NCBI GenBank assembly: GCA_963920525.1
Contig: OY986438.1
Span: 193,822,462 to 193,886,461, forward strand
Direction of reading: 5' to 3'
DNA: 64,000 nt
Origin: Dichetophora obliterata
Lineage: Eukaryota > Arthropoda > Insecta > Diptera > Sciomyzidae
Part shown: positions 12,790 to 24,599 of the stretch, in pieces
Layout: every line of letters starts with the position of its first letter
How positions within the stretch are numbered: position 1 is the stretch's first letter
Position numbers and translations under genes: made by a program
Notes under the pieces: generated by a model
The model's input: only the letters and a program-made list of their open reading frames with translations
Told to the model about the DNA's origin: nothing
The model's database searches: none

Positions 12790-14040
12790 CATGTACTTTC
12801 TATGAACAAGTTGATGCAATGTTTTTTTTTTTAAATTAACAAAAATAATGTATAGAAAATATATTTTTTTCTAACATGAAACATTTATGTGCACATTCAT
12901 TGTTGTTTATTTAATTCTTTCTATTGTCCTCAAAAGAATAATCATAGAATGCCAAAAGGTTTCGATAAATTAAACTCAACTTTCATTATAGATGCATTGT
13001 ACTCTGACGACAAGCTGGAAACAATGAAAGGCACAACATTTTGTTATTCGTTGTTTCATGCGGAAGAAAAAGTTTCCTCCGATTTGAATAACAAAAGTTA
13101 TACGATAAATCTGAGCTTGAAGAAACACTTTCGCTAAGAGCTATTTTATATACAATAACTCAGTTCTCCTTTTCAACAATACACCTAAACAAAATAGTTG
13201 TAGATGACATTTGCAAGCCATAAAACAATGTGTTAAATATGGCAGAAAACATCGAACGTTATGCCATTTCCCCCAACCCCATCCATCCCTCCCATTGCTT
13301 GTGGCGTTGAAATTGAGTTTCTAACAGAAACGGATTAAGTAAACTTTTGGGGAACTTTTAATTATTTATTATTTCATTACTTTAATCACCTTCCAATACA
13401 AGCACTTTATACAAATATATTTCAAACAACGATGAGCTGCTGGTAGCTCGAAATTTTAATTGAAGCTATTCGTGCAGAGTTTTATGGTTAGTGTTTGTGT
13501 AGGGTTGAAAAGCTTGAGTTGGCTGAGTGCTGAGCTGAACTGAGCTGGTATAGAAATGAGTGAAATTTAAATACTTTGCTTTAGTGCGGTCAATGAAAAA
13601 TTTGTCATGATAAAACTGTTGAACCAAGCTGTTAAAAGTGGATAAAGTAGCTTTAGCTGTAGATGTCAGTCACTTAATTTGAACATTTATGACTGGTATG
13701 AATATATCATAAAACTTGGGCAGCCTGATCGTAAAATGACGTTGAGACTTTTTTTTTAAATTATTCTTCTTTGCAAAATGAGTCTTCACACAAAATTGTT
13801 CCAAGATTTATTTTTTGCATTAGCATCAGTTGTATAAAATTCATGAATTTTTTATAGGGAACGATTTATTTCATCTTTTCCTTTTATAATTAGTTGTTAA
13901 ATTATGATTGCGAAGGGTATTTATGATCCAGTTGACTTCCAAAAAGTAGCTTTGAATCTAAAATGTTCAAAGGTTCTAACTTTTTTAGCATCTCTAAGGC
14001 TAATTTGATATATATTCGTCATTGAATACTTTCTATCATC
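12790..14040. other. Non-coding stretch, no gene seen
   Basis: AT-rich sequence with no recognised frame or repeat. A frame at 12889-13137 has no recognisable domain and is probably chance. Confidence 0.5.
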
Positions 14041-14044
14041 CCCG

Positions 14045-16330
14045 CTCCACTATTGAATAACCTAAATTAACACAAGTATCATAAGAACGAATTCATATTT
14101 TATGCGGATCTCTTCATTTCACCGTCCGTACTCATGTCTAGTAATGGAAATATGATTGGGATGGGTATTTTTTATATTTTTTTCATCACTTGGATAAAAA
14201 CTGCCCCAAGTTTTGATCTTTTTAAACATTGATCGATTAATTCGATACAAACTCTTTTAAAAATACTTTATTTTTCCTAAACCCGCCATCTTTACCTTCC
14301 ATTAACCTTTTAACTCCCCTCACCGAGTACTCGAATAAACTCTTTGATATATGATTCATATTCCATGTCGAACTTTCCCTTTCACCCTGCACACTCATGT
14401 CTAGTCATGAAAATATAATTAAGTCAAGTATTTTTAATATCTTCTTCTAAAGCACAATAAATTTTTTTTTTTTTGTATTTGAACATTGATCGATCCTATT
14501 GAATATAAACTCTTTTTTAAGTTCTTTCTTTCACTTTTTTCTTCAATTCGCAAATATTCACAAATCAATTCGCTGATACTTTGATAATAGACGTAGTGAA
14601 ACTCTCCCCACTCACCTCTAGTCGCAAAAATCTGACTGAAAGGGGTATTTTTTATATCTTTTTTACACCTCGGACAAAAGCTGGCCCAAACCTTATCGAT
14701 CGATGTTTTATAACACACTCTTTTCAAAATACTTGTACTATCATTTCCTTCAACCCCCTACGTTTTTTCCATTGATAAAGTAAACGTTCAATTCACCTTT
14801 ATTTCATTTATTTTCTAGGCCAGACTCTCCCTTTTGCCTTCTCCACTCACATCTAGTCACAAAAGTATGATTGGGATGAGTATTTTGTATATGTTTTGTT
14901 CTAATTAGGCAAAAACTGACGCAAATTTTAATCTATGTCAGCATTAGTCGCTTTAATTTCATAGAAACTCCTTCCGAAACACTTTTATTCGCCTTACATT
15001 GATATTCCTTACATTGACTCACTTGAACGAGCACTTTTATCACAGGAATAAATTCATTGATTTTTTACTCATATTTTCACCGTTTTTTACCCTCCCACTC
15101 ATATGATATCATAAAAATATGAATGGGACGTGTATTTTTTCATACTTTTTCACCTTTCGGACAAAAACTGAGCCAAATTTTATTTTATTAACGCAATGAT
15201 GAAATTAATTCGATACAAACCCTTTTCATAATATTTTATTCCCCCGTAACGCTCCAAATTTTCCTTTAGTTGACTCTTCTAAACGAGCACCACTATCACA
15301 TGAATGACATTTATTGATATTTCATTCGTATTCTATATAGAACTCTCCCATTCAGCTTCCAAAGTCTTCTCAAGTCATGCAAATATGACTGGGACGGGTA
15401 TTTTGTATAAGTTTTTCCCCCTTAGCGCAAAAATTTACCCAAATATTATTCTATTAAAGCAATGGTCGATTTTATTTAATATTGTACGTACTGTTTCCAA
15501 AATACTTCAATTTTACCTATTACTTCTTACCTCATTACTAACCCATTACTTCCATTGACCTACTTGATCACAGGAATGATTTCACTGATATTTCATTAAA
15601 ACAGTATGCGGAACTCCCAATTTCACCCTCCTCACTCATATCAAATCATAAAAATATGATTGAGACGGGTATTTTTTCATATATTTTTCACCCCTCTGAC
15701 AAAATTTGAGCCAAATGTTATTCTATTTACGCAATGATCAAACTAATTCAACACAAACTCTTTCCAAAACATTTTTTTCCCCTGAACACCAAAACTCTTA
15801 CTTTAATTGACTTATCTAAACGAGCACCACGATCACATAAATAAATTGATTGATATTGTATTCACTTTATGCATGGAAGTCTTTCATATACCTTTCCCAT
15901 ACTTGTCGATTCATTAAAGTATGACTGGGAAGGGTATTTTTATAACTTCTTTCCCCCCAAACAAAAACTGATCCAAGCTATAATCTCTTTAAGCATTGAT
16001 CGATTTAATTGGATACATACTCTTTCCCTTAGCTCGTTTGCTATGCACCTTTTTCTATATTGTCTCATATGGACAAGCACCTCGATCACACGAATAAAAT
16101 TGGTGATATTTTGTTCATAGTCTAGGCGATACTGTTTTGTTTCATCTTCCACACTCATGTTTTTCAAGACAGGAATTTTGAATGAGATGGTTAATTTTTT
16201 ATCTTCTGCTTCAAAAAACTTCTCAAAGTTTTTATCTAACCAACGCACCATGGTTGCTGCCTGACAAAAACCAAAATTCAAAGTCCAAATTTTTAAAATG
16301 AAAAGTAACTATCTATCTCTTATATGAACA
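14045..16330. repeat. About 260-bp satellite, roughly nine units
   Basis: Units are anchored by a segment like ATGATTGGGACGGGTATTTT at about 14150, 14415, 14630, 14870, 15115, 15390, 15655, 15920 and 16180, so the period is 215-265 bp. Each unit also carries an ACAAAAACTGACCCAAATTT-like block and, in the better units, TTGACTC...AACGAGCACCACTATCACA (for example 15014-15034, 15270-15300, 15808-15840, 16062-16090). That last block matches the host exon end and splice donor at 20349-20392. Units are well diverged, and some lack the exon-like block. Confidence 0.85.
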
Positions 16331-16334
16331 AGCA

Positions 16335-16820
16335 TCTCAACGGTATTTTTTTTTTGTATTTGGACCTCGCGGAAATTTCTAAAAAATAGCATTAAAAGTG
16401 AGAGCACGTGTTCAGTTGGTAAATGCAGTGTGAGAAGCTGGACAGTGAAGTTAAATTTTGAGTGTTAAAAACTTAAAAAAATCTATAAATTTATGAAATG
16501 CTCATTGAAATTAAAAATTTCTTTTTCCGTAACTAATATATTTTGTATTTTTCGTCAGCGTTTAAAAATTTATCTTAAAACTTTAGTTGTTCCCCTTGAC
16601 TCCCCTTTGATTTTAATATCCTAATGCTAGTTCTCGTTTTAAAAATAAGAAAGTATTCTTATCTTATCCGCGTCAGCCGCAGAGACTTGCAGAGCTTCGT
16701 CTAGTCTTTCACAGACTATGAGTGCCCTTACTTAAAATCCAGGGCAACCGCAACAGTGCTAATAAGTCCTGAAATCCTGTGGAATGCTCTTGTTCTGTTA
16801 TACCCTACACCTGAACTACT
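16335..16820. other. Non-coding stretch
   Basis: No frame or repeat recognised. The last ~100 bases, before the RTE-like element, may belong to its 3' end, but no tail is clear. Confidence 0.4.
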
Positions 16821-16821
16821 A

Positions 16822-18075
16822 CTTACTTAGTTGGCACTACAACCGTATGTCGGTCTTGGCCTCATCTAAGAATTTGCACCAGCCATTTCTGTCTTTCGCT
16901 TGCTGGCGCCAGTTGGAAATTCCCAGCTTCGTCAGGTTGTCCTCTACTTGGTCTTTCCAACAAAGATGCCGTCGTCCTCTTCTGCGTCGACCGCCGCTGG
17001 GTACCGAATCGAATATTTTCTTCACTGGAGCATCGTCTTTCATGCGCTAAGCATGACCTAGCCAGCGAAGCCGCTCGATTTAAATGCGCTTGACTATGTC
17101 GATGTCAGTGTACAGCTCATACAGTTCATCACTCCACCGTATTTGGTACTCGCCATTGGCGCAGATTGGTCCGTAGATTTAACGAAGAATCTTTCTCTCG
17201 AATGCTCCTAAAGTCCTTTGATCGGGCATGAAGGGCATGATGAGTGATTTATAGAGCGTGTTTTTAGTTCGTTGAGAGAGGGCTCAGCTTCTCAATTGCC
17301 TACTGAGACCAAAGTTACACCTGTTGGCAAGACTTATTCTTCTTTTGATCTCAATGCTGATGTTGTTGGTTGAGTTTATGCTGGATCCCAGATAAACGAA
17401 GTCCTTCACAACCGTGATATCCAAGACACTGGGACTGTTTGTTTGTTGACACCAAGTATTTCGTCTTATCTGCATTCACTGCCAGACCCATTCGACTTGA
17501 GTCTCTTTCTTATCTGGAAAATGCTGCACTGACTTTGCGTGTACTATGGCCAATGATATCGATGTCATCAGCATACGCAGGCAGCAAAACACTCTTATAG
17601 AATATTGTGCCACTACGTCTCAGATCAGCAGATAGGATGATCTTTTCCATCATTAGGTTGAAAAAGTCGCGCGATAAGGAATCACCTTGTCTGAAACCTC
17701 GTTTGGTAACAAATGGTGGGGAGAGGTCCTTCCCGATTTTAACTGCGCTGCTGGTGTTACTCAGTGTCATCCTGCAAAGTCGTATTAGTTTTGCAGGAAT
17801 ACCAAATTCAGATATGGTAGAGTACAGGTGCTTTCTTATTGGGTTGTCGAAGGCGGCTTTGTAGTCGACAAAAAGATTGTGGGTGTCGACTTGTTTTTCT
17901 TGAGTATTCTTCAGTCGTAGCGTGAAAATCTGGCCGACGGTGGACTTTCCAGGTCTGAAGCCACACTGATAAGGTCTAATCAGATCGTTTACAATGGGCT
18001 TCAATCTTTCACATAAAACGCTCGACAGAACCTTATATGCGATATTAAGAAGGCTTATCCCATGGTATCCCACTC
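16822..18075 (-). pseudogene. RTE-like LINE reverse transcriptase remnant
   Basis: The minus strand encodes a reverse transcriptase of the widespread insect 'endonuclease-reverse transcriptase' type. From 18073 it reads GISLLNIAYKVLSSVLCERL, PYQCGFRPGKSTVGQIF, LFVDYKAAFDNP (motif A), KRGFRQGDSLS (motif B) and the catalytic PAYADDIDIIG (motif C). The rest continues in shifted frames at 17475-17284 (VKDFVYLGSSI) and 17043-16837, which ends in the arginine-rich GGRRRRGRRHLCWKDQVEDN and NWRQQAKDRNGWCKF typical of the C-terminus. The endonuclease half is absent, so the copy is 5' truncated, next to an imperfect hairpin (18076-18096). Two or more frameshifts make it inactive. RTE is my best clade call. 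Confidence 0.85.
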
Positions 18076-18429
18076 AGACCATCTGAACTGGTCTGAGTAT
18101 ATTCACTTTGTGCATACCTTTGTAATGCCCAAAATATTCGTGCCCGTATTTTACTTATGGAAAAGTATATATGTATATTCTTGATCAGCGTCACTTCGTG
18201 ATTTGATTTAGATATCCCCGTATGTCCGTGTGTGAGCAAGTAGCATTATCAAGTAGAGAATGTAATCTAGATGGGCGTAATCTGCCCACTTTTCAAACAT
18301 TTGTATCCCAAAGTGGTTTTGGATATTTCATGATCGGTCCATACCAACTACAGCTTTTCCTTGCTTCTTTTTTAAAGTTATTAAAAGTCTATATTATTAA
18401 ATTTATTTTATTGTGGGTGCAGACAATCC

Positions 18430-19370
18430 AAATTGTTTAACATAAACACCTGCCGTGTAGGCTTAATTATATGCTACTCTATAGCATGGGACCGAAATCA
18501 TGCGTCAGTCAACGCCCTTTTGAGGGTTAAAAGGTATCAAATTAGCTAAATCTTGTGATGACATATCGTAATCCTTGTTAGGGGTAGAGACCTATTTAAA
18601 ACTTCTTCCGTACTCTGAGGTACGGCACCCAGTTTTAGAATACAATCCAACAACGAGCTGGATAGCTCGTTGCCCGCGATATGGGCATAAACCACAACCA
18701 TCACTCATCTCCCCGAAGGTCCGTGCCAATAAGTGAACCTAACACATGCCAAGGTGCTACTGACTGCCCGTAAGTACGTAAGTAAGTCTTTGGTCTGACG
18801 TCGAGGCATTCTAAAAGTATACTATTCGGAGTTTTAGCTCATTATAGCTCTGGAATGGTGACCAATTAAGATATAAAAGTACAGGTCCACCAAAGACGAA
18901 TACCCACATTCACAGATCATTCAATTTGGCCCAACATTCATGCAAAGCAGAAACAAAAAATATACCACAAACTCAACTAGGTCTAGTTTGCCACCTCTCA
19001 AACACCTGATATGCAAATTAATTAAATTTTGCAACTTGATCGCTGGAAGCGAGAGCGTTTTCAATATTGAAATCCCTATTCTCACGCAATACACCTATAA
19101 CACGTAGATCACGAATGCCTTCATAAAACGAAATTTCAAGAAGATCGTGAAACCAGTCGTCATGAACTGCCGTACAATCACACTCCTCAGTTACACTCAA
19201 GTTTCGTAAGAAAGCATTGAAAGAACCATGCCCAGTCAACAAGAAACCGAGGCTTAAGCTAAAGCAAAAGTCAGGGTGACCATCCAGAAACATAACATCA
19301 CTTATAACATTATACGTGACTCTTCCATTCACACAGTCATTCCATCTAGATTGCTATCTAGACCACACAC
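18430..19370 (-). pseudogene. LINE C-terminus and 3' region remnant, R1/LOA-like
   Basis: The minus-strand frame 19332-19018 contains LLTGHGSFNAFLRNL, CDC, DDWFHDLLE and SFY, matching the C-terminal zinc-binding segment (CxC...H....C) that follows RT and RNase H in R1/LOA/Jockey ORF2 proteins. The final cysteine position appears to be isoleucine. The DNA further along the minus strand (19015-18430) would then be 3' UTR. It shares words such as GGTCCGTGCC and a GCCGTGTAGGCTTAATT-like block with the insertion at 29212-30538. Degenerate and non-functional. Confidence 0.6.
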
Positions 19371-19374
19371 ACTC

Positions 19375-20265
19375 CTTCAGCAATGCCTTTCACTCACCTT
19401 TATTAACCTTTAAGTAGGAACGTGAAGTTTTATCTATTTATTATTATTTATTATATTAATTATTATTATTTATTTATTATTAACTTACCAATCTATTGAC
19501 CGCTCAACCTTGTTTCTTCAGGATCGTTTAGCAACTAGAAGTACTATATTCTGTACTACTTATCCAAGTAGGTAGGGGAAAACCATGTGATTCTTGGAAA
19601 TCGCGAATATGTAGAGGCCTCTGAGACCCCACGCCCATAGTTAAAGGTACATAAACCTTGCATCAACCCACTCAAACAAAAAGAAGAACACATCTTTCTT
19701 GATCCCGTAAGTAACACAGATCTGCAGTACCACAAGAACAGACGAGTTACCCGCAACAACACTTGTAAGGCATCAGTTTATACTGTACGACACACTGGCA
19801 TGCACCCCCTCATAATGGCTCTCTGACAAGAGAGTTTCCTTCGATATCCCATAACAGGCCTGACCACGTGGTTATTGTAGGAACAATAAGTTTCTGAAAG
19901 CTTTTTACTTTTTTTTATTGTATATATATTTCTATAGATGATTTTTGCTATTGTAACTAATGTAATGCAATGAGTCGTGCGATATGTAATTTTTGTCAAG
20001 GAATTTCAGTTTTTTAGTATTTTAACGATATGTTAAATATTTTAAGTATATGTGGAACAAAATCTTGAAATCAATTAGATTTTCGTTTTAAAAACAGCAT
20101 TGAAAATTTTATTTAGAATTTTCTTACATAGGGGCGGATGGGATTGCAACCATGCCCATTTTTACATAGAATCATTGTCACATTTTTAGAAACCCGTGAT
20201 CCAAGTTTCAGGCTAATATCTATGCTAGAAGTACCTTTTGTAGCTATCTCCATATGAGTGCAACC
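19375..20265. other. Probable intron sequence downstream of the host exon
   Basis: No recognised frame. An ATT-rich stretch lies near 19435-19490. Given the donor at 20354-20349, this is the intron that follows the host exon on the minus strand. Confidence 0.5.
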
Positions 20266-20267
20266 AC

Positions 20268-20392
20268 TGTGCCTTGACTCGATCTATACGCTTCCCAAAA
20301 AATTTTATTTCCCCCACCCCTCTACCTTACTATCTTTTTCACCCATCGACTCACCTGAACGAGCACCACTATCACACGAATTCAGACGCTGA
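20268..20392 (-). repeat. Satellite-like segment spanning the exon end and splice donor
   Basis: On the plus strand this segment holds CGATCTATACGC, TTTTATTTCCCCC, GACTCACCTGAACGAGCACC and ACTATCACACGAATT. They match, in order and orientation, the part of the 14045-16330 satellite that reads CGATACAAAC, TTTATTCCCCC, GACTCACTTGAACGAGCAC and ACTATCACATGAAT. The match covers about 85 nt of intron and the last ~37 nt of the exon. The rest of the satellite unit is not present here. Confidence 0.75.
20349..20354 (-). other. 5' splice site of the host exon
   Basis: The minus strand reads TTCAG|GTGAGT, a near-ideal donor. It splits a codon after its first base (phase 1). The donor lies inside the satellite-like segment. 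Confidence 0.85.
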
Positions 20393-22216
20393 CTCAGCGT
20401 CGTGTCGAAACTGCGAAACCGCGACATACCAACATTATGTGTCAGTTGTTGCTGCTGCTGTTGTTGTTGTTGCTGACCACCGCCCACGGCCGCACCACTG
20501 CTGCTAACACGACTGAATTGCGCCTTGCGTGAGCGACCTATACCATTGCTGCTTTTGCTGCGCTCAAACAGCTTGTCGCCGGACAGCTTGTCACCGCCGC
20601 GTGACACATACTTTGAGCTGGCAGCGCTGTATGAAGGCGGCGCTTCTTTCACCGAAGTATTCAAATAGGCAGTCGAATTTAGTTGTTGATATTTCGGTGA
20701 GCTGTCGCGACTACGCAAACTACCGCTGCTACCTCCACCCGAGTCTTTCTTCGTCAGATAGTTCGGTGAGCTGCCAGTCAGCGTGCTAAAGTTTGGCGAA
20801 CGATCACGTTGCAGCACTGTTGGGGGCATCTTTTCCGAAAGATTGCCATCAAAGCTACGCGAGAAAGTCTCTACATAGGCATCAGCTGGCGTGGTCTTGC
20901 GATTATCATACTCAAAGCTGCGCGAGAAGACCATACCTTTGGGGCCATTGCCGCTGCCGGCATGCAGACTGTTGTTACTGCTGACGGGAAACGGTTTTGG
21001 CGGTAAGCGTTCATTCGGGGCAGGTCTGTGTAAATGGCGTTCTGAATACTTTGCTTTGCTATCCTGGAAGGCTGGCGGTGGCGACAGTATTGGAGTTACA
21101 GGTGGTGGTGAATCAGCATCGTTAAAATTTCGCACCGGCAGAAATCCGGGCCGTTCATTGAGTAGCGTTGCAATTTGGGGATCGATAATTTTGTAGCCAG
21201 GCCGCAACAAATATGCCCCGCCACTACTGCCACTGACAACGCCGCGCTGTGTCGTGCTGTTGCTGCGGCGTGCCTCGTTGCGCGAAATCAGCTCCTCGAT
21301 CTTGCTGCCGCTAATCTTCGGTATCGTATAGGCACTAGGCGCCGCAAATGAGTGCTGATGCTGCAACACTGACGACTGACGTCCACCTGGCACTTCGCGT
21401 CGACGCGTGTTGTCGATTTGTATAACGCGTATCGTATTTCTTTGGCCATCGCGGCTATTCGGCTGTTCATAACGTCCAAAGTGCGAACGGCGATTACTGT
21501 AGCTATCGGGTGTATTCTCATCATTGACCCGCTTAGTGTTGACCTGCACCCAACCCGACTTGTTGAGGAATATTTCCTCATTCGTCATAGGTCTACCGGG
21601 TTTTCTTGGCAGAGCGGGTAGAGCGCCGCCACCGACACCATAATAGTTCTCACCGAAGAGATAAGTTGGCTTGTGAATACCTGTATGGCCGCCCATGTTG
21701 GCGCCTGCTGCGCCACCACCAGCGCCGCTATGATAATGCATTCGGCGCGCTTCAAGCTTTTCGTTAAAGCTGCGCGTTGAGACTTCGAGACTTTCACGTC
21801 GTTTGGCTGCGTACTGTTGAAAAGCTGTTAAATGTTTTACCTCAGCACCGGGAGCGGCATTTAAATTAGCAGATGCAGTGTTTGCATCGGCTTCTATCTG
21901 GCTGACCAGCTGTTGTTGTTGTTGCTGTTGTTTTGGCTGATTTGCGCGCGAACGACTGCGTCGTTTTTTTGGTGGCAAGGCGGGTAGCGGTAAGTTTGTA
22001 ACGTCGATTTTATCCTGTGTCGATGAAGATAACTCGTCGTTTTGTGAATCGCCACGGCAAGAGTCACGCGTTAGACGACTGTCATCGGAATAGGCTTCAC
22101 TTGAGTCCAGGCAAGAGTAGTCTTGCCGGTTAAGTGGTGGCCGCTTTGTGTGTGAATCTGTAGTTGTTGTAAGTGAAGCTGTTCTTGTTGTAAGCGTTGG
22201 CAGTAGCTGTGATTCA
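20355..22216 (-). CDS. Internal exon of an unidentified Ser/Pro/Gln-rich host protein
   Basis: This is one continuous open exon of about 620 codons, bounded by an acceptor (pyrimidine-rich CTCTCTTTCGCAG, ending at 22217) and a donor (TTCAG|GTGAGT, exon ends at 20355). The frame is open from the acceptor, so coding starts in an earlier exon; reading past 20355 into a later stop would be wrong. The protein is low in folded-domain character. It has two poly-Gln runs, SH3-ligand-like LPLPALPPKKRR and LPALPRKPGRP, a distinctive NEEIFLNKSGWVQVN segment, a PPSY motif (EAPPSYSA) that could bind WW domains, and recurring RSF[DEN] words. These suggest a scaffold or cytoskeletal adaptor, but I do not recognise the gene. 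Codon use is GC-richer than the surroundings, as expected of a real exon. Confidence 0.88.
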
Positions 22217-22235
22217 CTGCGAAAGAGAGAAAAAG
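22217..22235 (-). other. 3' splice site before the host exon
   Basis: The minus strand has a TTTTCTCTCTTTC tract followed by GCAG at 22220-22217. The exon frame uses the first T (22216) to finish a codon started upstream, so the preceding intron is phase 2. Confidence 0.8.
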
Positions 22236-23500
22236 AGAAGAAGGTGATTAGTGATTTTTTTGGATTTCCGTAGAGACATTTGTGTGTGTGTCATTGATGT
22301 GTAAAATTGCTTGTCATTAATATTTCATTGTCTAAAAGAACGTGACATTTTGTAATTTTTCTTTATAAGTACCTCAAGTGCATTTCTCTTAGAAGAGAGA
22401 GGAAACAACTTAGCTGCTTAGCTCTCAGCTCAGAAGAGCTAACCAAGGAAGCCCACTTCAATTTGTACAACTACAAATTCTCTTGAGTGCGAACTGAAGT
22501 GGCTTCAAGTGGCAACGATATTTAGTTTATCAATTTGTCGTCACATTTCTAAACGTAGAGTGCCAATATTTCGAGAACCTTTTTAAATTTTTTTTAAAAT
22601 GTTGGTTTTCACAATGTTTAGGAAGGAGCGAATTTGCCTTCACTGGGTAGGTACATTTTCTTTATTAAGACTTTTCACTGAAATAGTTTTTTGTTTATCG
22701 AGAGAAACACAAATAAACTGCTTAATTCAACTGGAAAGACAAAGGATAAACATCACCAATTGAAATGTCAAATACAATTGAAAATGATTTTCGAGTTTTG
22801 GAAAGGAAGTGAATACCTTAGAAAATATGGTAACAGTGTCTTTTTATCTTTATTTCTTGACCTCATCAGCTTAGTTCAACACCATCATTTCCAATAGCTC
22901 CGACTTGCACAGTGGTTTAGACGTGTAATTAAGTAACTTTTTTATGTATTGTTTTTTTTTTAAATTTTACTTAAGAAATGTTTCAATAGTAAAATAATTT
23001 CTTAGATATTTTTTCTCAATTTTTGTTAACGAGCAGTGAACATTGCTTTATTTACCCACTCTTAAAATAAGTTATAATAATAAGACATTTTCAGGTGGGT
23101 TTCATAATTTCTCAGAAATGCTTTCATGCAATAAATTCTTTATAAAACCATTTTGTAATATGCAAAAAAAGTTTTTTTTTAATCATAAATATGTTTTTTT
23201 TTTAAAAATAGTTATATCAAGATCAAATATTTTTTTTTTCTGTGTCAAAGTTTGGACCAGACCAATTTTGTAATGCATCTAAAATACAACATTATTTTAA
23301 TAATAAATATTTAACATTTATTAATTTTCATTAAAAAAAATAATTTTATCAAGTTAAAATTTTTTTCAGTGTTAAAGTTGCGACCAGAACTAGTGTGCTA
23401 AGCTTATCTTAAATTGAAGTGGTGCTTAAAGTGGTGCTTGAAAAGTATTTAATACGAGCCATAAATTTTACAAAACTTTAAAAAAGAAAGTCTGCGGACC
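22236..23500. other. Probable intron sequence upstream of the host exon
   Basis: AT-rich with no supported exon. A GCTTAGCTCTCAGCTCAGA-type self-complementary patch lies near 22410-22445. Words at 23244 (CAAAGTTTGGACCAGACC) and 23375 (TTAAAGTTGCGACCAGAAC) may mark the edge of the following repeat block. Confidence 0.45.
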
Positions 23501-23504
23501 TTCG

Positions 23505-24430
23505 TTCAATGAGCAAAAGGTAAAACTGAAAAAAATAAAATTTCTGTAACTAAGGCCGACCAGCGACTGAACAAGGGTCAAACAGAGGCCAAACATGAGT
23601 CAAACAGTGGCCCATCAGCGTCAAAAAAGTAAAGTAGAGAATTTTACAATATGTAAAATTTTTGTAACTAAGGCCGGACAACGACTAAACAAGGGTCAAA
23701 CAGTGGCCTATCAGCGACAAAAAAGTAAAGTAGAGAATTTTTTGACTGCGGAAACAGATAAAAATCAAATAAAAATAAAGTTTCTGTAACTAGGGGTGAC
23801 TGAACAAGGGTCAAACAAAGGCCAAACATGAGTCAAACAGTGGCCCATCAGCGTCAAAAAAGTAAAGTAGAGAATTTTATGTAAAATTTTTGTAACTAAG
23901 GCCGAACAGCGACTAAACAAGGGTCAAACAGCGGCCCATCAGCGACAAAAAAGTATAGCAGAGAATTTTTGACTGCGGAAACAGATAAAAATCAAATAAA
24001 AATAAAATTTATGTAACTAGGGGTGACTGAACAAGGGTCGAACAGAGGCCAAACATGGGTCAAACAGTAGCCCATTAGCGCCAAAAACGTAAGGTAAAGA
24101 ATTGTATGTAAAATTTCTGTAACTAAGGCTGAACAGCGACTGAACAAGGGTAAAACAGAGGCACATCAGCGACAGAAAAAGTATAGTAGAGAATTGTTAT
24201 TCGATTAACGAGAAAAAGATAAAACTCAAATAAAAATAAAATTTCTGTAGCTAAGGTCGACCAGTGATTCAGCAAGCGTCAAAAACATAAAGTAAAGAGT
24301 TTGATGTTAAATTTTTGTAAGTAAGGCCAAACAGCGACTGTACAAGGCTCAAATAGAGGTAAAACAAACATTGATCACACAGCGGCCCATCAGCGACAAA
24401 AAAATATGGTCAAGAATTTTTTTATTTAGG
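23505..24430 (+). repeat. About 115-bp tandem repeat, roughly eight units
   Basis: Units share AAAATTTCTGTAACTAAGGC, GACTGAACAAGGGTCAAACA, GGCCAAACATGAGTCAAACA and GGCCCATCAGCG. They begin near 23535, 23655, 23770, 23885, 24000, 24108, 24236 and 24310. The motif order is kept with point changes and small deletions. The reverse complement of these words forms the next block (24600-25900), so the two blocks are in opposite orientation. Confidence 0.85.
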
Positions 24431-24599
24431 TATAAATATGTTGTCGTATAAGAGTTTAGGCAAATTTAAAGAATAACGCATGTTGCGCTCTTGCATTATT
24501 TTGATATGCATTAAGTGTGCTGTGTGTGTTGTTTTTATGTGTACATGTTTTGTTTTTGGAACAAAATTATGTATTGAATTCGCTCAATGACAAACTTGA

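Noticed and set aside
12889..13137. 82-codon open frame
   Set aside because: No recognisable motif, AT-rich codon use and no splice or promoter support.
20305..20354. Extension of the host frame past 20355 to a stop at 20305
   Set aside because: A near-perfect donor at 20354 makes this intron; the extra residues are read-through.
20793..21797. Several open frames on both strands within the host exon
   Set aside because: They overlap the long spliced frame and show no independent domain. The GC-rich exon opens other frames by chance.
23505..24430. CRISPR-like direct repeats
   Set aside because: Units are ~115 bp, diverged and without unique spacers of constant length, in a eukaryotic genome.
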